Assembly (NCBI GenBank): GCA_015767405.1
Contig: JADWMG010000005.1
Location: 1 to 32,923, forward strand
Source: Actinomycetota bacterium
GTDB lineage: Bacteria; Actinomycetota; Acidimicrobiia; Acidimicrobiales; Ilumatobacteraceae
Reading direction: 5' to 3'
Length of the DNA: 32,923 nt
The notes beneath the pieces were generated by a model. That model did not search any database. It was not told the DNA's origin and saw only the letters and a list, made by a program, of their open reading frames with translations. The position numbers and the translations under genes are program-made. The stretch's first letter is position 1; each line of letters begins with the position of its first letter. Shown here piece after piece: positions 1-7,049 of the stretch.

Positions 1-1213
1 CCAACTGCACAGCCGGGTCGAGTGCGGCAACTCGAGCTGCACGGACATCGAGGCGATCACTTGAACGCTGGACGTCCGAGGCCGCCGTGAACATGATCTG
101 CGACTCGGTTTGCGCGAGCTGCTGTGCTGCTCGCATGATGGTGGCTGGCGCAACTTGAGCGAGACGCTCGACGCGCATGTTCAACCGTTCGTCGGCCCGT
201 TCGACGGCGGCGTGAGTACGGCGCGCGATCCGGTGCGCCAATTCGGAGAGTTCATGGCTTTCTGATGTCAGAGAACTTTCGCTCGTGCGGAGAATCGCGG
301 CCCATGCTTGTTCGGCATCGGTGACATAACGAGTCGCAAGGTCGATCAGCGCACCGGCACAGGCAGTAGGGGTTTTAAGAGCAGTATGAGCGACTTCGTC
401 GGCGACACTCCGATCGACTTCGTGGCCGAGGCCAGTCAGTACCGGAATTGGCGAGGTTGCGATCGCTCGGGCGATGACCTCTGCGTCGAATACCGATAAC
501 TCGTTGCGTGCCCCGCCTCCCCGGATCACAACAATCGCGTCGAGGTCGGTGCGTCGTGAGAGGGTGATAATCGATGCCGCCACCATTTGCTCGGCAAATT
601 CACCTTGGACGCGTGAATCGATCACCGTGAGTTGAAAACCGGCGGGGCTCTGCTCGAGTTCGTGATGGAAGTCATGCCACGCCGCGGTTCCGACGCTCGC
701 TACGACGCCAACTCTCAGAGGAACCGGCGAGAGTAGGCATCGCTTGTTTGCCTCCAGTAGCCCGTCGGCCGTTAGGCGGCGGAGTACCTCTTCGCGGGTT
801 TGCGCAATTTCGCCGAGCGTGTGGCGAGGGTCGATACCTGACATCTTCAACCCGATTCGGCCGTTCGGCGCGTAGAAATCGAGGTAGCCGAAAACCCGCA
901 CCTTCATGCCGTCGCTGAGCTGCAAACGGTGTTTCTGTAGCAGAGGGCGGAGACGCATCCGCACGTTGGCAAAGAACTGCACGTTGACGACCGCTCTGCC
1001 GCGACCTTGACCCTCGGAATCGTCGGCCAGCGTGAAGTAGGCGTGGTTGCCGCGATCGCTCCAACCCGTGATTTCTCCTCGCACCCACACACCGTCGGAG
1101 AAGCCACGTCGCAGTGTCTCGTTGATCGCGTCGGCCAGCTCGCCGACCGAGTACGTCGGGTTGGTTACATCCCCGAGCTCGGATTCACCGAAGTCGAACG
1201 CTGGCTGGCTCAC
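1..1213 (-). CDS. xseA: Exodeoxyribonuclease VII large subunit (3' end outside window)
   Basis: Catalytic subunit of exonuclease VII, which degrades single-stranded DNA to oligonucleotides in repair. About 404 codons are visible; the C-terminus lies beyond position 1. I start it at GTG 1213, because an in-frame TGA lies four codons upstream. The N-terminal third (about residues 18-120) looks like the OB-fold domain, including VWVRGEITGW. The catalytic domain follows, with VIRGGGARNELSVFD and then PVLTGLGHEVDRSVADEVAH and LKTPTACAG. These match the family pattern RGGGS..DL..F and GHE.D....D.vA...TPtaaA. The Arg, His and Asp that are catalytic in E. coli XseA therefore appear conserved. The last part is Ala/Arg/Glu-rich and helical, as expected for the coiled-coil region that binds XseB. 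The family is usually 400-450 residues, so little is missing. xseB would be expected just outside the window. Confidence 0.93.
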   Translation of the reverse strand, partial: MSQPAFDFGESELGDVTNPTYSVGELADAINETLRRGFSDGVWVRGEITGWSDRGNHAYFTLADDSEGQGRGRAVVNVQFFANVRMRLRPLLQKHRLQLSDGMKVRVFGYLDFYAPNGRIGLKMSGIDPRHTLGEIAQTREEVLRRLTADGLLEANKRCLLSPVPLRVGVVASVGTAAWHDFHHELEQSPAGFQLTVIDSRVQGEFAEQMVAASIITLSRRTDLDAIVVIRGGGARNELSVFDAEVIARAIATSPIPVLTGLGHEVDRSVADEVAHTALKTPTACAGALIDLATRYVTDAEQAWAAILRTSESSLTSESHELSELAHRIARRTHAAVERADERLNMRVERLAQVAPATIMRAAQQLAQTESQIMFTAASDVQRSSDRLDVRAARVAALDPAVQL

Positions 1214-1222
1214 AGGCTCGAT

Positions 1223-1378
1223 TCAATCAGCCGATGCCGGACAACTGCTCATGTACCGGCGGCGCTGATGCATCGCGGCGCCGTTTCGGCACGAGGTGTG
1301 GCGTAGAAGTATGTCCCCGGTGCTTGCTACGCCAAGTAGCACGCCCAGTAGAACGACTGCGAGCAATATGAGTTGCAT
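1223..1378 (-). CDS. Possible 51-residue single-pass membrane peptide
   Basis: A short reading frame directly upstream of xseA and in the same frame; its TGA (1223-1225) lies nine bases before the xseA GTG. Residues 2-19 are strongly hydrophobic (MQLILLAVVLLGVLLGVA). After that comes a basic, Cys-containing tail. No convincing ribosome-binding site precedes the ATG, and no family is recognised. It could be a genuine membrane peptide co-transcribed with xseA, or a chance frame in a 250-bp gap. The clean transmembrane pattern is the only positive evidence. Confidence 0.25.
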   Translation of the reverse strand: MQLILLAVVLLGVLLGVASTGDILLRHTSCRNGAAMHQRRRYMSSCPASAD

Positions 1379-1432
1379 GATGACGTGAGGGTGTCACAGG
1401 GCCGCGGGTACACCCCGTTGCCGGGCGTTGCG

Positions 1433-1469
1433 GTGAGCGAAGCTGCGGACAGGTCGCGCTCAAGCTCAC
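1433..1469 (-). terminator. Hairpin at the 3' end of the metallophosphoesterase gene
   Basis: GTGAGC (1433-1438) pairs with GCTCAC (1464-1469), and GCG pairs with CGC around the loop GACAGGT, leaving a six-base internal loop. The stem overlaps the stop codon of the minus-strand metallophosphoesterase gene. Positions 1445-1466 are identical to 12437-12458, which forms a better hairpin downstream of the thiolase gene. No T-tract follows. A terminator or 3'-end stabiliser is inferred. Confidence 0.45.
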
Positions 1470-2473
1470 AGGAAGGGGATGTTGAAGCAGCGGTCGGCGA
1501 GGGTGCCGAGCGCGTAGGTCTCGTAGTCGACGCCGAAGTCGCTGTAGAGGCTCCGACACGATTCGCTCCACGCAAGCGCCTCTGGCGAGGACATGCGGTG
1601 CACGACTTGCATGAGCCCGCCTTCGTAGACCCGATACTCGGCCCAAGTCCCGGGAAAGTCTTTCGTGCAGCCGACCTCGATCGACGGGATACCGGATTGC
1701 GTCATCGGGCGTACGCGATGACGATGCGTGTGGCCCGCGGCGTAGGCAACAACGGAAGATTGCCGCATGGCGAGAGCATCGAGATCATCGCTGCAGTCGG
1801 GGTGTAGCCCGAAATAGTCGTCGCTTCGGCGCCCGTTCGGTCCCACGATCCACTGCTGGTGGTGACCCATGACAATTACCGGTTGCCCGGCCGATGCAGC
1901 CATGTCATCGAGCCACTGAATCTGCTCGGTTGAGATCTGGCCGGTGGTCTGACCGGGAATCGCCGTATCGAGCAGGGCGATGATGACGCCGCGAAGTTCG
2001 ACCCACTTGTCTCCGGCGTACCCGTCTTGATGTCGATACGAGTCGTGGTTGCCGCGCACCACGTGGAGCCGATCACCGAACGGAACTCGATAGCACGACT
2101 CGAACGCTGCCCACTCCCCCTCTCTCCCGTCTTGCGAAAGATCACCCTTGACGATGACGACTGCCGGGTCAATCGCCGCCATCTCTTGTGCGGCGGCCCG
2201 GTTCATGACCTCCGGATACGGGTCGGCTTCCGGTGCGGATCGCCGAATTGGCCCCTCCGGATGGTCGTCGAGCTTGCCGGCTTCTACCTCACCGAAGTGC
2301 ACGTCATTGACCGTCGTGAACCGACAGAGCAACTCACCCTCGGGTTTCGGCAGTGTGCGAACGTTGATGCCATCGAGGTCGTGATCGGTGTCCGTGGATA
2401 AGCCGTCGTACCGGCGGGTGAGGAGGCCGTCATGGATGACGACGAGATCGTCAGCGACAGTTGTGATGTCCAC
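1466..2473 (-). CDS. Calcineurin-like metallophosphoesterase
   Basis: Predicted binuclear-metal phosphoesterase of 335 residues. The metal-binding signatures appear in order: D57-x-H59 (NDVHFG), GD at 110-111 (KGDLSQDG), GNHD at 141-144, GHH at 203-205 and GHTH at 247-250. This arrangement is typical of class III cyclic-nucleotide phosphodiesterases (Icc/CpdA-like) and related enzymes; the substrate cannot be read from sequence. No signal peptide or membrane segment is visible, so it is likely cytoplasmic. The first 45 residues precede the catalytic fold and match nothing I recognise. The start is GTG 2473, with no strong ribosome-binding site. It lies 46 bp after the second RDD gene on the same strand and could belong to the same transcription unit. 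Confidence 0.88.
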   Translation of the reverse strand: MDITTVADDLVVIHDGLLTRRYDGLSTDTDHDLDGINVRTLPKPEGELLCRFTTVNDVHFGEVEAGKLDDHPEGPIRRSAPEADPYPEVMNRAAAQEMAAIDPAVVIVKGDLSQDGREGEWAAFESCYRVPFGDRLHVVRGNHDSYRHQDGYAGDKWVELRGVIIALLDTAIPGQTTGQISTEQIQWLDDMAASAGQPVIVMGHHQQWIVGPNGRRSDDYFGLHPDCSDDLDALAMRQSSVVAYAAGHTHRHRVRPMTQSGIPSIEVGCTKDFPGTWAEYRVYEGGLMQVVHRMSSPEALAWSESCRSLYSDFGVDYETYALGTLADRCFNIPFL

Positions 2474-2519
2474 AGGGCCTATTCAACTCCGTGAGAGGTG
2501 AGGTCGCTGAACGGTTCCG

Positions 2520-3137
2520 TCAGACCTTCACGACGATCGACTTGACGACCTTGTCTTGCCACGTCTGCTTCTCCCCGTCCCAGAGCATCCACAGGTAGCC
2601 GAGGTAGAAGACGTTGGCCGATATGAACCCGGCGAACAGTGTGCGCCCGACGGCCTTGCCAACGCCGATCGGCTCGTTGGACGCTGCGAGCACGACCTTG
2701 ACACCGACGATCTTGCTGCCCCAGGTCTGTCCGCTCTTTCCCATCGCGCGGACGAATAGCACGAAGACGAGAACCATGCCGACGAGGATCAATACGATCC
2801 CGGCTCCGATCAAGCCACCGCTGGGCTTTCCGGGCGGGCAGACTATTTCGTCGTCGAACGAAACGCAGCCATCGAAGGACTGCCCGATCATGATTGCCCC
2901 TGGAATCACGAACAGCATTGCCAGCAGCCCGTACAGGATGCTGTCGAGCAGGTATGCGCCAAGCCTTATCCCGAATCCTGCGAGTTCAGTGGTTGCCGGC
3001 TGGCCGGGGGTTCCGGGAGGGTTACCGGGGCCAGCGGGCATGCCGGCCGGTGCTGGGGCTGCTCCCGGCGGTGGTGGCGGTGGCGGAGGGGGTGGAGAGT
3101 CGGAACCTGGTGGTGGCGGTGGTGGCTGCATTCCCAT
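2520..3137 (-). CDS. RDD-family membrane protein with polyproline N-terminus
   Basis: 205 residues. The first 50 or so are low complexity, with proline runs at residues 5-10 and 15-24 followed by Ala/Gly/Pro-rich sequence. The RDD domain then begins with GFGIRLGAYLLDSILYGLL, the family's Arg and Asp signature in the first helix. Three hydrophobic segments are visible, at about 55-82, 108-130 and 165-185. Between the last two is GQTWGSKIVGVKVV, the conserved stretch of RDD proteins. The C-terminal WQDKVVKSIVV is also typical. RDD proteins are small polytopic membrane proteins, some linked to ion transport, but most are uncharacterised. It shares its architecture with the RDD protein at 3463-4299, so the two look like a duplicated pair. 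Confidence 0.85.
   Translation of the reverse strand: MGMQPPPPPPGSDSPPPPPPPPPPGAAPAPAGMPAGPGNPPGTPGQPATTELAGFGIRLGAYLLDSILYGLLAMLFVIPGAIMIGQSFDGCVSFDDEIVCPPGKPSGGLIGAGIVLILVGMVLVFVLFVRAMGKSGQTWGSKIVGVKVVLAASNEPIGVGKAVGRTLFAGFISANVFYLGYLWMLWDGEKQTWQDKVVKSIVVKV
3066..3125 (-). repeat. GGN-rich low-complexity tract encoding polyproline
   Basis: A plus-strand GGN/CGG-rich microsatellite-like tract. On the coding strand it encodes the six- and ten-proline runs at the N-terminus of the second RDD protein. Confidence 0.7.
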
Positions 3138-3233
3138 GGATCGAGTTTGTCAGATTGTGACCTCGCCGGAGGCCGATAGTCGTCAGATTGCCTTATTGCG
3201 CAGAGAGTGCCGACGCGGATGCGTAGAGGTGAT

Positions 3234-3455
3234 TCAACGCCATGGGCGATCGCGGCGGGCGGGCAATGGGCGCGACCACCATCGGTTGCTGAAACGCCAC
3301 GATGTGTTGCGCGGCGACCAACCTGACGGCGCGGCCAAAGGCTTCGGCCACAATGCCTCGGCAGCCGCTATGACAGCGGCAACTTCGTCGTCAGTCGGCG
3401 CGGGCGAGACGGTCATGTGCGCTGCGGAGCGGGCTGTGGCCTCGTCAGTCATCAA
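3234..3455 (-). CDS. accE: Acyl-CoA carboxylase epsilon-like subunit
   Basis: A 73-residue protein. The core PTDDEVAAVIAAAEAL followed by the Trp-rich end (W..RNTSWRFSNRWWSRP) resembles the small epsilon subunits that assemble with actinobacterial acyl-CoA carboxylase beta subunits. Those proteins have a helix starting near P-T-x-E-E-x-A-A and end in W(R/K)x(S/A). The epsilon subunit normally stimulates the acyl-CoA carboxylase complex (AccA3-AccD5 in mycobacteria). In actinobacteria its gene usually sits directly behind the carboxyltransferase gene; here an RDD gene lies between pccB and it. It begins seven bases after the RDD stop. The start may be ATG 3455 or 3452, or internal ATG 3416. 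Identification rests on short motifs and context. Confidence 0.62.
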   Translation of the reverse strand: MMTDEATARSAAHMTVSPAPTDDEVAAVIAAAEALWPKPLAAPSGWSPRNTSWRFSNRWWSRPLPARRDRPWR

Positions 3456-3462
3456 TTACACC

Positions 3463-4299
3463 TTACGACTTGGTGTCCGCGGTTGGGTCGTCGTCGATCG
3501 ACCACGAGGCCCGCTCAGGGCGGGTAACCACGGTGCCGGCAACATCGTCGTGGAACGTGCGACGTTGCGAGTTTCCGAGAGCCATGAGGAAGCCGATGAA
3601 AAGGATCATCGAGACTGTCTGGCGAATCACGAAACGTACGCCAGCGTCACCCGTTGAAATGAGGCGTCCGTTGCGGGTATCAACGACCTTGGTCGACATG
3701 GCTCGGTTACCGACGGACTGGCCGCTGGTACTTACGGCGCGGGCGTACATCACCGTTGCTGCGGCAAATCCGGCGACCGCGGCAAGGACGCCGACGATGA
3801 CCAATCCGACTGAACCGGTGGCCACCAGGATGACTCCTGGAACCATCCAGAGCAGCAATATCAACGAATCGATGACGAGGCCGGCGAATCGGGCACCGTA
3901 CGAAGCGAATACGGGGCGGAACTCGAGTCCGCCATCAGACTCGATTGCATTGTTTTCGCGTGTCGGCCTCGAGGCTTCGGTCGGTTTGGTCAACGGAGCG
4001 CCGATAGCGACATCATCACTTGGCGCCTCTTCGTCGATCTCGGCGTGCAGCCGGTCGAGCAGGTCGGCGAGATCATCGTCCTGGTCCGCTGGCTGTGCGG
4101 GGGGAGCGTCAGCGGCGGGGGCTGGCTGACTAGTGGGCGGTGGTGGCGAAGAAGGTGTCTTCGGTGGTGGTGGAGGTGATGACGATGTTTGTGGAGGCGG
4201 AGGCGGAGGCGGCGGTGGTGGCGGCGGCGGTGGTGGTGGCGGCGGTGTCGCCGATGGTTCACCGGGAATCGGCGGTTTGTCACCCATCGGGTCAGCCAT
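3463..4299 (-). CDS. RDD-family membrane protein with 18-proline tract
   Basis: 278 residues. Residues 19-36 are eighteen consecutive prolines, followed by more Pro/Ser clusters to about 70, then an acidic stretch containing DLADLLDRLHAEIDEEAPSDD. The RDD domain occupies about 125-260, starting FASYGARFAGLVIDSLILLL, where R and D carry the family signature. Hydrophobic segments lie near 138-160, 163-185 and 228-245. SGQSVGNRAMSTKVV is the conserved cytoplasmic loop. Its ATG shares the A of the pccB stop (TGATG), which implies translational coupling to the carboxyltransferase. Function is unknown. The proline tract should need elongation factor P for efficient translation and probably projects into the cytoplasm as a protein-binding segment. 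Confidence 0.85.
   Translation of the reverse strand: MADPMGDKPPIPGEPSATPPPPPPPPPPPPPPPPPPQTSSSPPPPPKTPSSPPPPTSQPAPAADAPPAQPADQDDDLADLLDRLHAEIDEEAPSDDVAIGAPLTKPTEASRPTRENNAIESDGGLEFRPVFASYGARFAGLVIDSLILLLWMVPGVILVATGSVGLVIVGVLAAVAGFAAATVMYARAVSTSGQSVGNRAMSTKVVDTRNGRLISTGDAGVRFVIRQTVSMILFIGFLMALGNSQRRTFHDDVAGTVVTRPERASWSIDDDPTADTKS
4192..4245 (-). repeat. (GGN)18 tract encoding 18 prolines
   Basis: Eighteen consecutive GGN codons on the plus strand read as CCN proline codons on the minus strand. The third base varies (GGC, GGT, GGA), so the tract is not a perfect trinucleotide repeat. Selection on the protein, rather than recent slippage alone, is plausible. Confidence 0.75.
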
Positions 4300-5852
4300 C
4301 AGAGCGGGACGTTGCCGTGCTTGCGCCGCGGCAGTTCCTCGCGCTTTGTCGACAGCATTCGCAGACCGGCCACGAGCTTTCGACGCGTCTCGGAAGGGTC
4401 GATGACGTCGTCTACGTATCCCCGCTCGGCGGCCGCGTAGGGCGTCGCGAAGCGCTCGGTGTACTCCTCGACGAGTTCCGCGCGCCGAGCGATCGGATCG
4501 GCTGCCTGTTGCAATTCGCGTCGGTAGACGATCTCAACGGCACCTTGCGGACCCATCACGGCGAGCTCGGCAGACGGCCACGCAAAGGCAAGGTCTGCGC
4601 CGATCGACTTCGAATTCATCACCACGTAGGCGCCCCCGTATGCCTTGCGGGTAATCACCTGGATACGAGGCACCGTGGCTTCGCAATACGCGTAAAGCAG
4701 CTTCGCGCCGTGGCGGATAATTCCGCCATACTCCTGGTCGACTCCTGGCAGGAATCCGGGCACGTCGACGAATGTGATCAGCGGGATGTTGAAAGAATCA
4801 CAGGTACGGACGAAGCGAGCGGCCTTCTCAGACGACTCGATATCGAGCACCCCGGCGAGGACCTTGGGTTGGTTGCCGACGATGCCGACCGGTGCGCCGT
4901 CAATACGCGAGAAACCACACACGATCGATTTGGCCCAGTGCGGGAAGTACTCGAAGAACTCTCCGTTGTCGACGACATCAGAAATCACCTCGGTCATGTC
5001 GTAAGGCAGGTTGGGGCTTGCCGGCAGAATCTCATTGAGTTCGGGGCACAGGCGGTTTGGGTCGTCTCCCAGATCTTCGACCGGTGGTTCCTCGAGGTTG
5101 TTCGACGGGAGGAACGACAGCACAAACCTGACGTCGTCGAGACACGATTTCTCGTCGTCCGATACGAACGTGGCCACTCCGGATTTCGAGGCGTGGCTCA
5201 TCGCTCCGCCGAGTTCCTCGAGTGTCACATCTTCGCCGGTGACCGTCTTGACGACGTCTGGACCCGTGATGAACATGTGGCTCGACTCGCGCACCATGAA
5301 GATGAAATCGGTCATCGCTGGGGAGTACACGGCACCACCGGCGCAGGGGCCGAGGATCACCGAGATCTGCGGGATGACACCCGACGACAACACGTTGCGC
5401 CGGAAGATGCCGCCGTAGCTCGCCAGGCTGACAACACCTTCTTGGATCCGTGCGCCGGCGCCGTCGTTGAGGCCGATGACCGGGGCGCCGACCTTGAGTG
5501 CGAGATCCATCAGCTTGTGGATCTTCTCAGCGAACACCTCGCCGAGAGCCCCCCCGAACACTGTGAAGTCCTGCGAGAACACGAACACCTTGCGGCCGTC
5601 GACCGTGCCCCACCCGGTGACCACTCCATCGGTGTACGGACGGTCTGCCAGCCCTGCTGACTCGGCCCGGTGGCGTGCCAGCAGGTCGAGTTCGTGGAAC
5701 GAATCGTCATCGAGGAAGTAGTCGAGGCGCTCGCGTGCCAGCATTTTGCCCTTCTCGTGCTGGCGGTCGGCTGAACGTTGCGAACCCGCGTGATAGGCCT
5801 GTTCGCGCCGTTCCTCTAGGTCGGCGAGTTTTTCCGTCATCGGGTTGGTCAC
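4299..5852 (-). CDS. pccB: Propionyl-CoA carboxylase beta subunit (carboxyltransferase)
   Basis: Carboxyltransferase subunit of a biotin-dependent acyl-CoA carboxylase. It moves CO2 from carboxybiotin to propionyl-CoA, giving methylmalonyl-CoA. The full family length is present. The N-half has KGKMLARERLDYFLDDDSF, FSQDFTVFGGALGE, and GLNDGAGARIQEGV with IPQISVILGPCAGGAVYSPA. The C-half has FVDVPGFLPGVDQEYGGIIRHGAKLLYAY, ITRKAYGGAYVVMNSK and FAWPSAELAVMGPQGAVEIVYR. These pairs form the acyl-CoA and biotin oxyanion holes. Chain-length preference among PccB/AccD relatives cannot be settled by eye. GTG 5852 is chosen because a TAACTT box ends seven bases upstream (leaderless start); ATG 5840 is the alternative and lacks a ribosome-binding site. 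The biotin-carrying alpha subunit is not in the window. Confidence 0.92.
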   Translation of the reverse strand: MTNPMTEKLADLEERREQAYHAGSQRSADRQHEKGKMLARERLDYFLDDDSFHELDLLARHRAESAGLADRPYTDGVVTGWGTVDGRKVFVFSQDFTVFGGALGEVFAEKIHKLMDLALKVGAPVIGLNDGAGARIQEGVVSLASYGGIFRRNVLSSGVIPQISVILGPCAGGAVYSPAMTDFIFMVRESSHMFITGPDVVKTVTGEDVTLEELGGAMSHASKSGVATFVSDDEKSCLDDVRFVLSFLPSNNLEEPPVEDLGDDPNRLCPELNEILPASPNLPYDMTEVISDVVDNGEFFEYFPHWAKSIVCGFSRIDGAPVGIVGNQPKVLAGVLDIESSEKAARFVRTCDSFNIPLITFVDVPGFLPGVDQEYGGIIRHGAKLLYAYCEATVPRIQVITRKAYGGAYVVMNSKSIGADLAFAWPSAELAVMGPQGAVEIVYRRELQQAADPIARRAELVEEYTERFATPYAAAERGYVDDVIDPSETRRKLVAGLRMLSTKREELPRRKHGNVPL

Positions 5853-5859
5853 GATGCAG

Positions 5860-5865
5860 AAGTTA
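5860..5865 (-). promoter_or_regulatory. Candidate -10 box for leaderless pccB
   Basis: TAACTT on the minus strand, followed by exactly seven bases and then GTG 5852. A TANNNT hexamer at this distance places the transcription start on or next to the start codon. No recognisable -35 was found. Confidence 0.45.
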
Positions 5866-5909
5866 GTGGCTGTAGGCCCGTGAGCGGAGATCGACAAGAA
5901 TGGAGCGCG

Positions 5910-7031
5910 ATGTCAGCATCAGAGTCACAGCCCGTTGATCCGTTCAGTCTTCCCTTCCAGCCCCCATTGGCGCCGATGCTGGCGAAGCTGGCGCGCACCA
6001 TCCCCGACGGTGACGGATGGCTCTTCGAGCCCAAGTGGGATGGCTTTCGCTGCATCATTTTTCGAGACGGAAACCGGATCGAGTTGATCTCGCGAAAGCT
6101 GCGACCGCTGGGTCGTTACTTCCCGGAGTTGCTCGAGCCGATTGTTGCTGCGCTCCCCGATCGATGTGTCGTCGACGGTGAGATCGTGCTCGCTGATCGA
6201 GATGGAGGCGGGCTCGATTTCGACGCCCTGCTCCAGCGGATCCACCCGGCGCAGTCTCGCGTGGAGCGTCTTGCAGCTGAAACACCCGCCGCGTACGTCG
6301 CTTTCGACTTACTGGCCCTTGGTGATGATTCATTGCTCGAAGTGGCGATGACCGAGCGTCGGGCCGCGCTCTGCCGTTCGATTGTTGCAAACTCGGTAGT
6401 TCACGTGACACCGGCCAGCACTTCCCGAGCGGTCGCCGAAGACTGGTTTGGGAGATTCGAGGGTGCAGGCCTCGATGGCATCATTGCCAAACCGCTGGGG
6501 GGTAAGTACATGGCTGGTAAGCGGGCACTGATCAAGGTGAAGCATCAGCGGACTGCTGATTGCGTGGTCGCCGGCTATCGAATCCACAAAGACGGCCAAG
6601 GTGTTGGCTCGCTCCTCCTCGGTCTGTTCGATGCCGATGGCGAGATGCACTCGGTTGGTGTCGCCGCCTCGTTCAGTGTGGCTCGTCGCACCGAACTACT
6701 CGCCGAATTGGAGCCGCGGACCCATGACGCCCTTGTTGGGCACCCGTGGCGGGGGTGGGCAGAGTCGCAGACCGACGATCAAGATTCGAAGGTCACGGCG
6801 GCAACCGCGGGCAGCCGATGGAATGCCGGCAAAGATCTGTCGTTCGTTCCGATCCGGATGGGACTCGTGGCCGAGGTCAGCTTCGGCCAACTCGAAAATC
6901 GTAGATTTCGGCACGGTGTGAAGTTCCTACGCTGGCGACCAGATCGCGAGCCTGAGAGCTGCCGTTACGACCAACTCGATGTGGCCGAAGCCGTGTCGTT
7001 CAACGACTTCGTCACCGGTTCGTTGTCGTGA
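5910..7031 (+). CDS. ligC: ATP-dependent DNA ligase, LigC-like
   Basis: 373-residue DNA ligase that seals nicks using ATP. The nucleotidyl-lysine is K42 in motif I (EPKWDGFR). Other covalent-nucleotidyltransferase motifs follow: VVDGEIV (motif III region), YVAFDLLAL, GLDGIIAKPLGGKY (motif IV) and ALIKVKH (motif V). After about residue 215 comes an OB-fold domain (ADCVVAGYRI to the end, with VAEVSFGQLENRRFRHGVKFLRWRPD). There is no polymerase, nuclease or DNA-binding extension, and the length matches mycobacterial LigC rather than LigB or LigD. LigC enzymes are implicated in backup base-excision repair. ATG 5910 is chosen because GGAG lies a few bases upstream; an upstream in-frame GTG at 5880 would add ten unlikely residues. 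It is divergent from pccB and convergent with the CopC-CopD gene, 18 bp away. Confidence 0.9.
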   Translation: MSASESQPVDPFSLPFQPPLAPMLAKLARTIPDGDGWLFEPKWDGFRCIIFRDGNRIELISRKLRPLGRYFPELLEPIVAALPDRCVVDGEIVLADRDGGGLDFDALLQRIHPAQSRVERLAAETPAAYVAFDLLALGDDSLLEVAMTERRAALCRSIVANSVVHVTPASTSRAVAEDWFGRFEGAGLDGIIAKPLGGKYMAGKRALIKVKHQRTADCVVAGYRIHKDGQGVGSLLLGLFDADGEMHSVGVAASFSVARRTELLAELEPRTHDALVGHPWRGWAESQTDDQDSKVTAATAGSRWNAGKDLSFVPIRMGLVAEVSFGQLENRRFRHGVKFLRWRPDREPESCRYDQLDVAEAVSFNDFVTGSLS

Positions 7032-7049
7032 GTCGCTGCCGAGGCCGTA

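Noticed and set aside
4140-5660. A 506-codon open frame on the plus strand opposite pccB
   Set aside because: It is antisense to a strongly conserved carboxyltransferase; its composition (Arg/His/Asp-rich) is typical of a high-GC shadow frame and no domain is visible.
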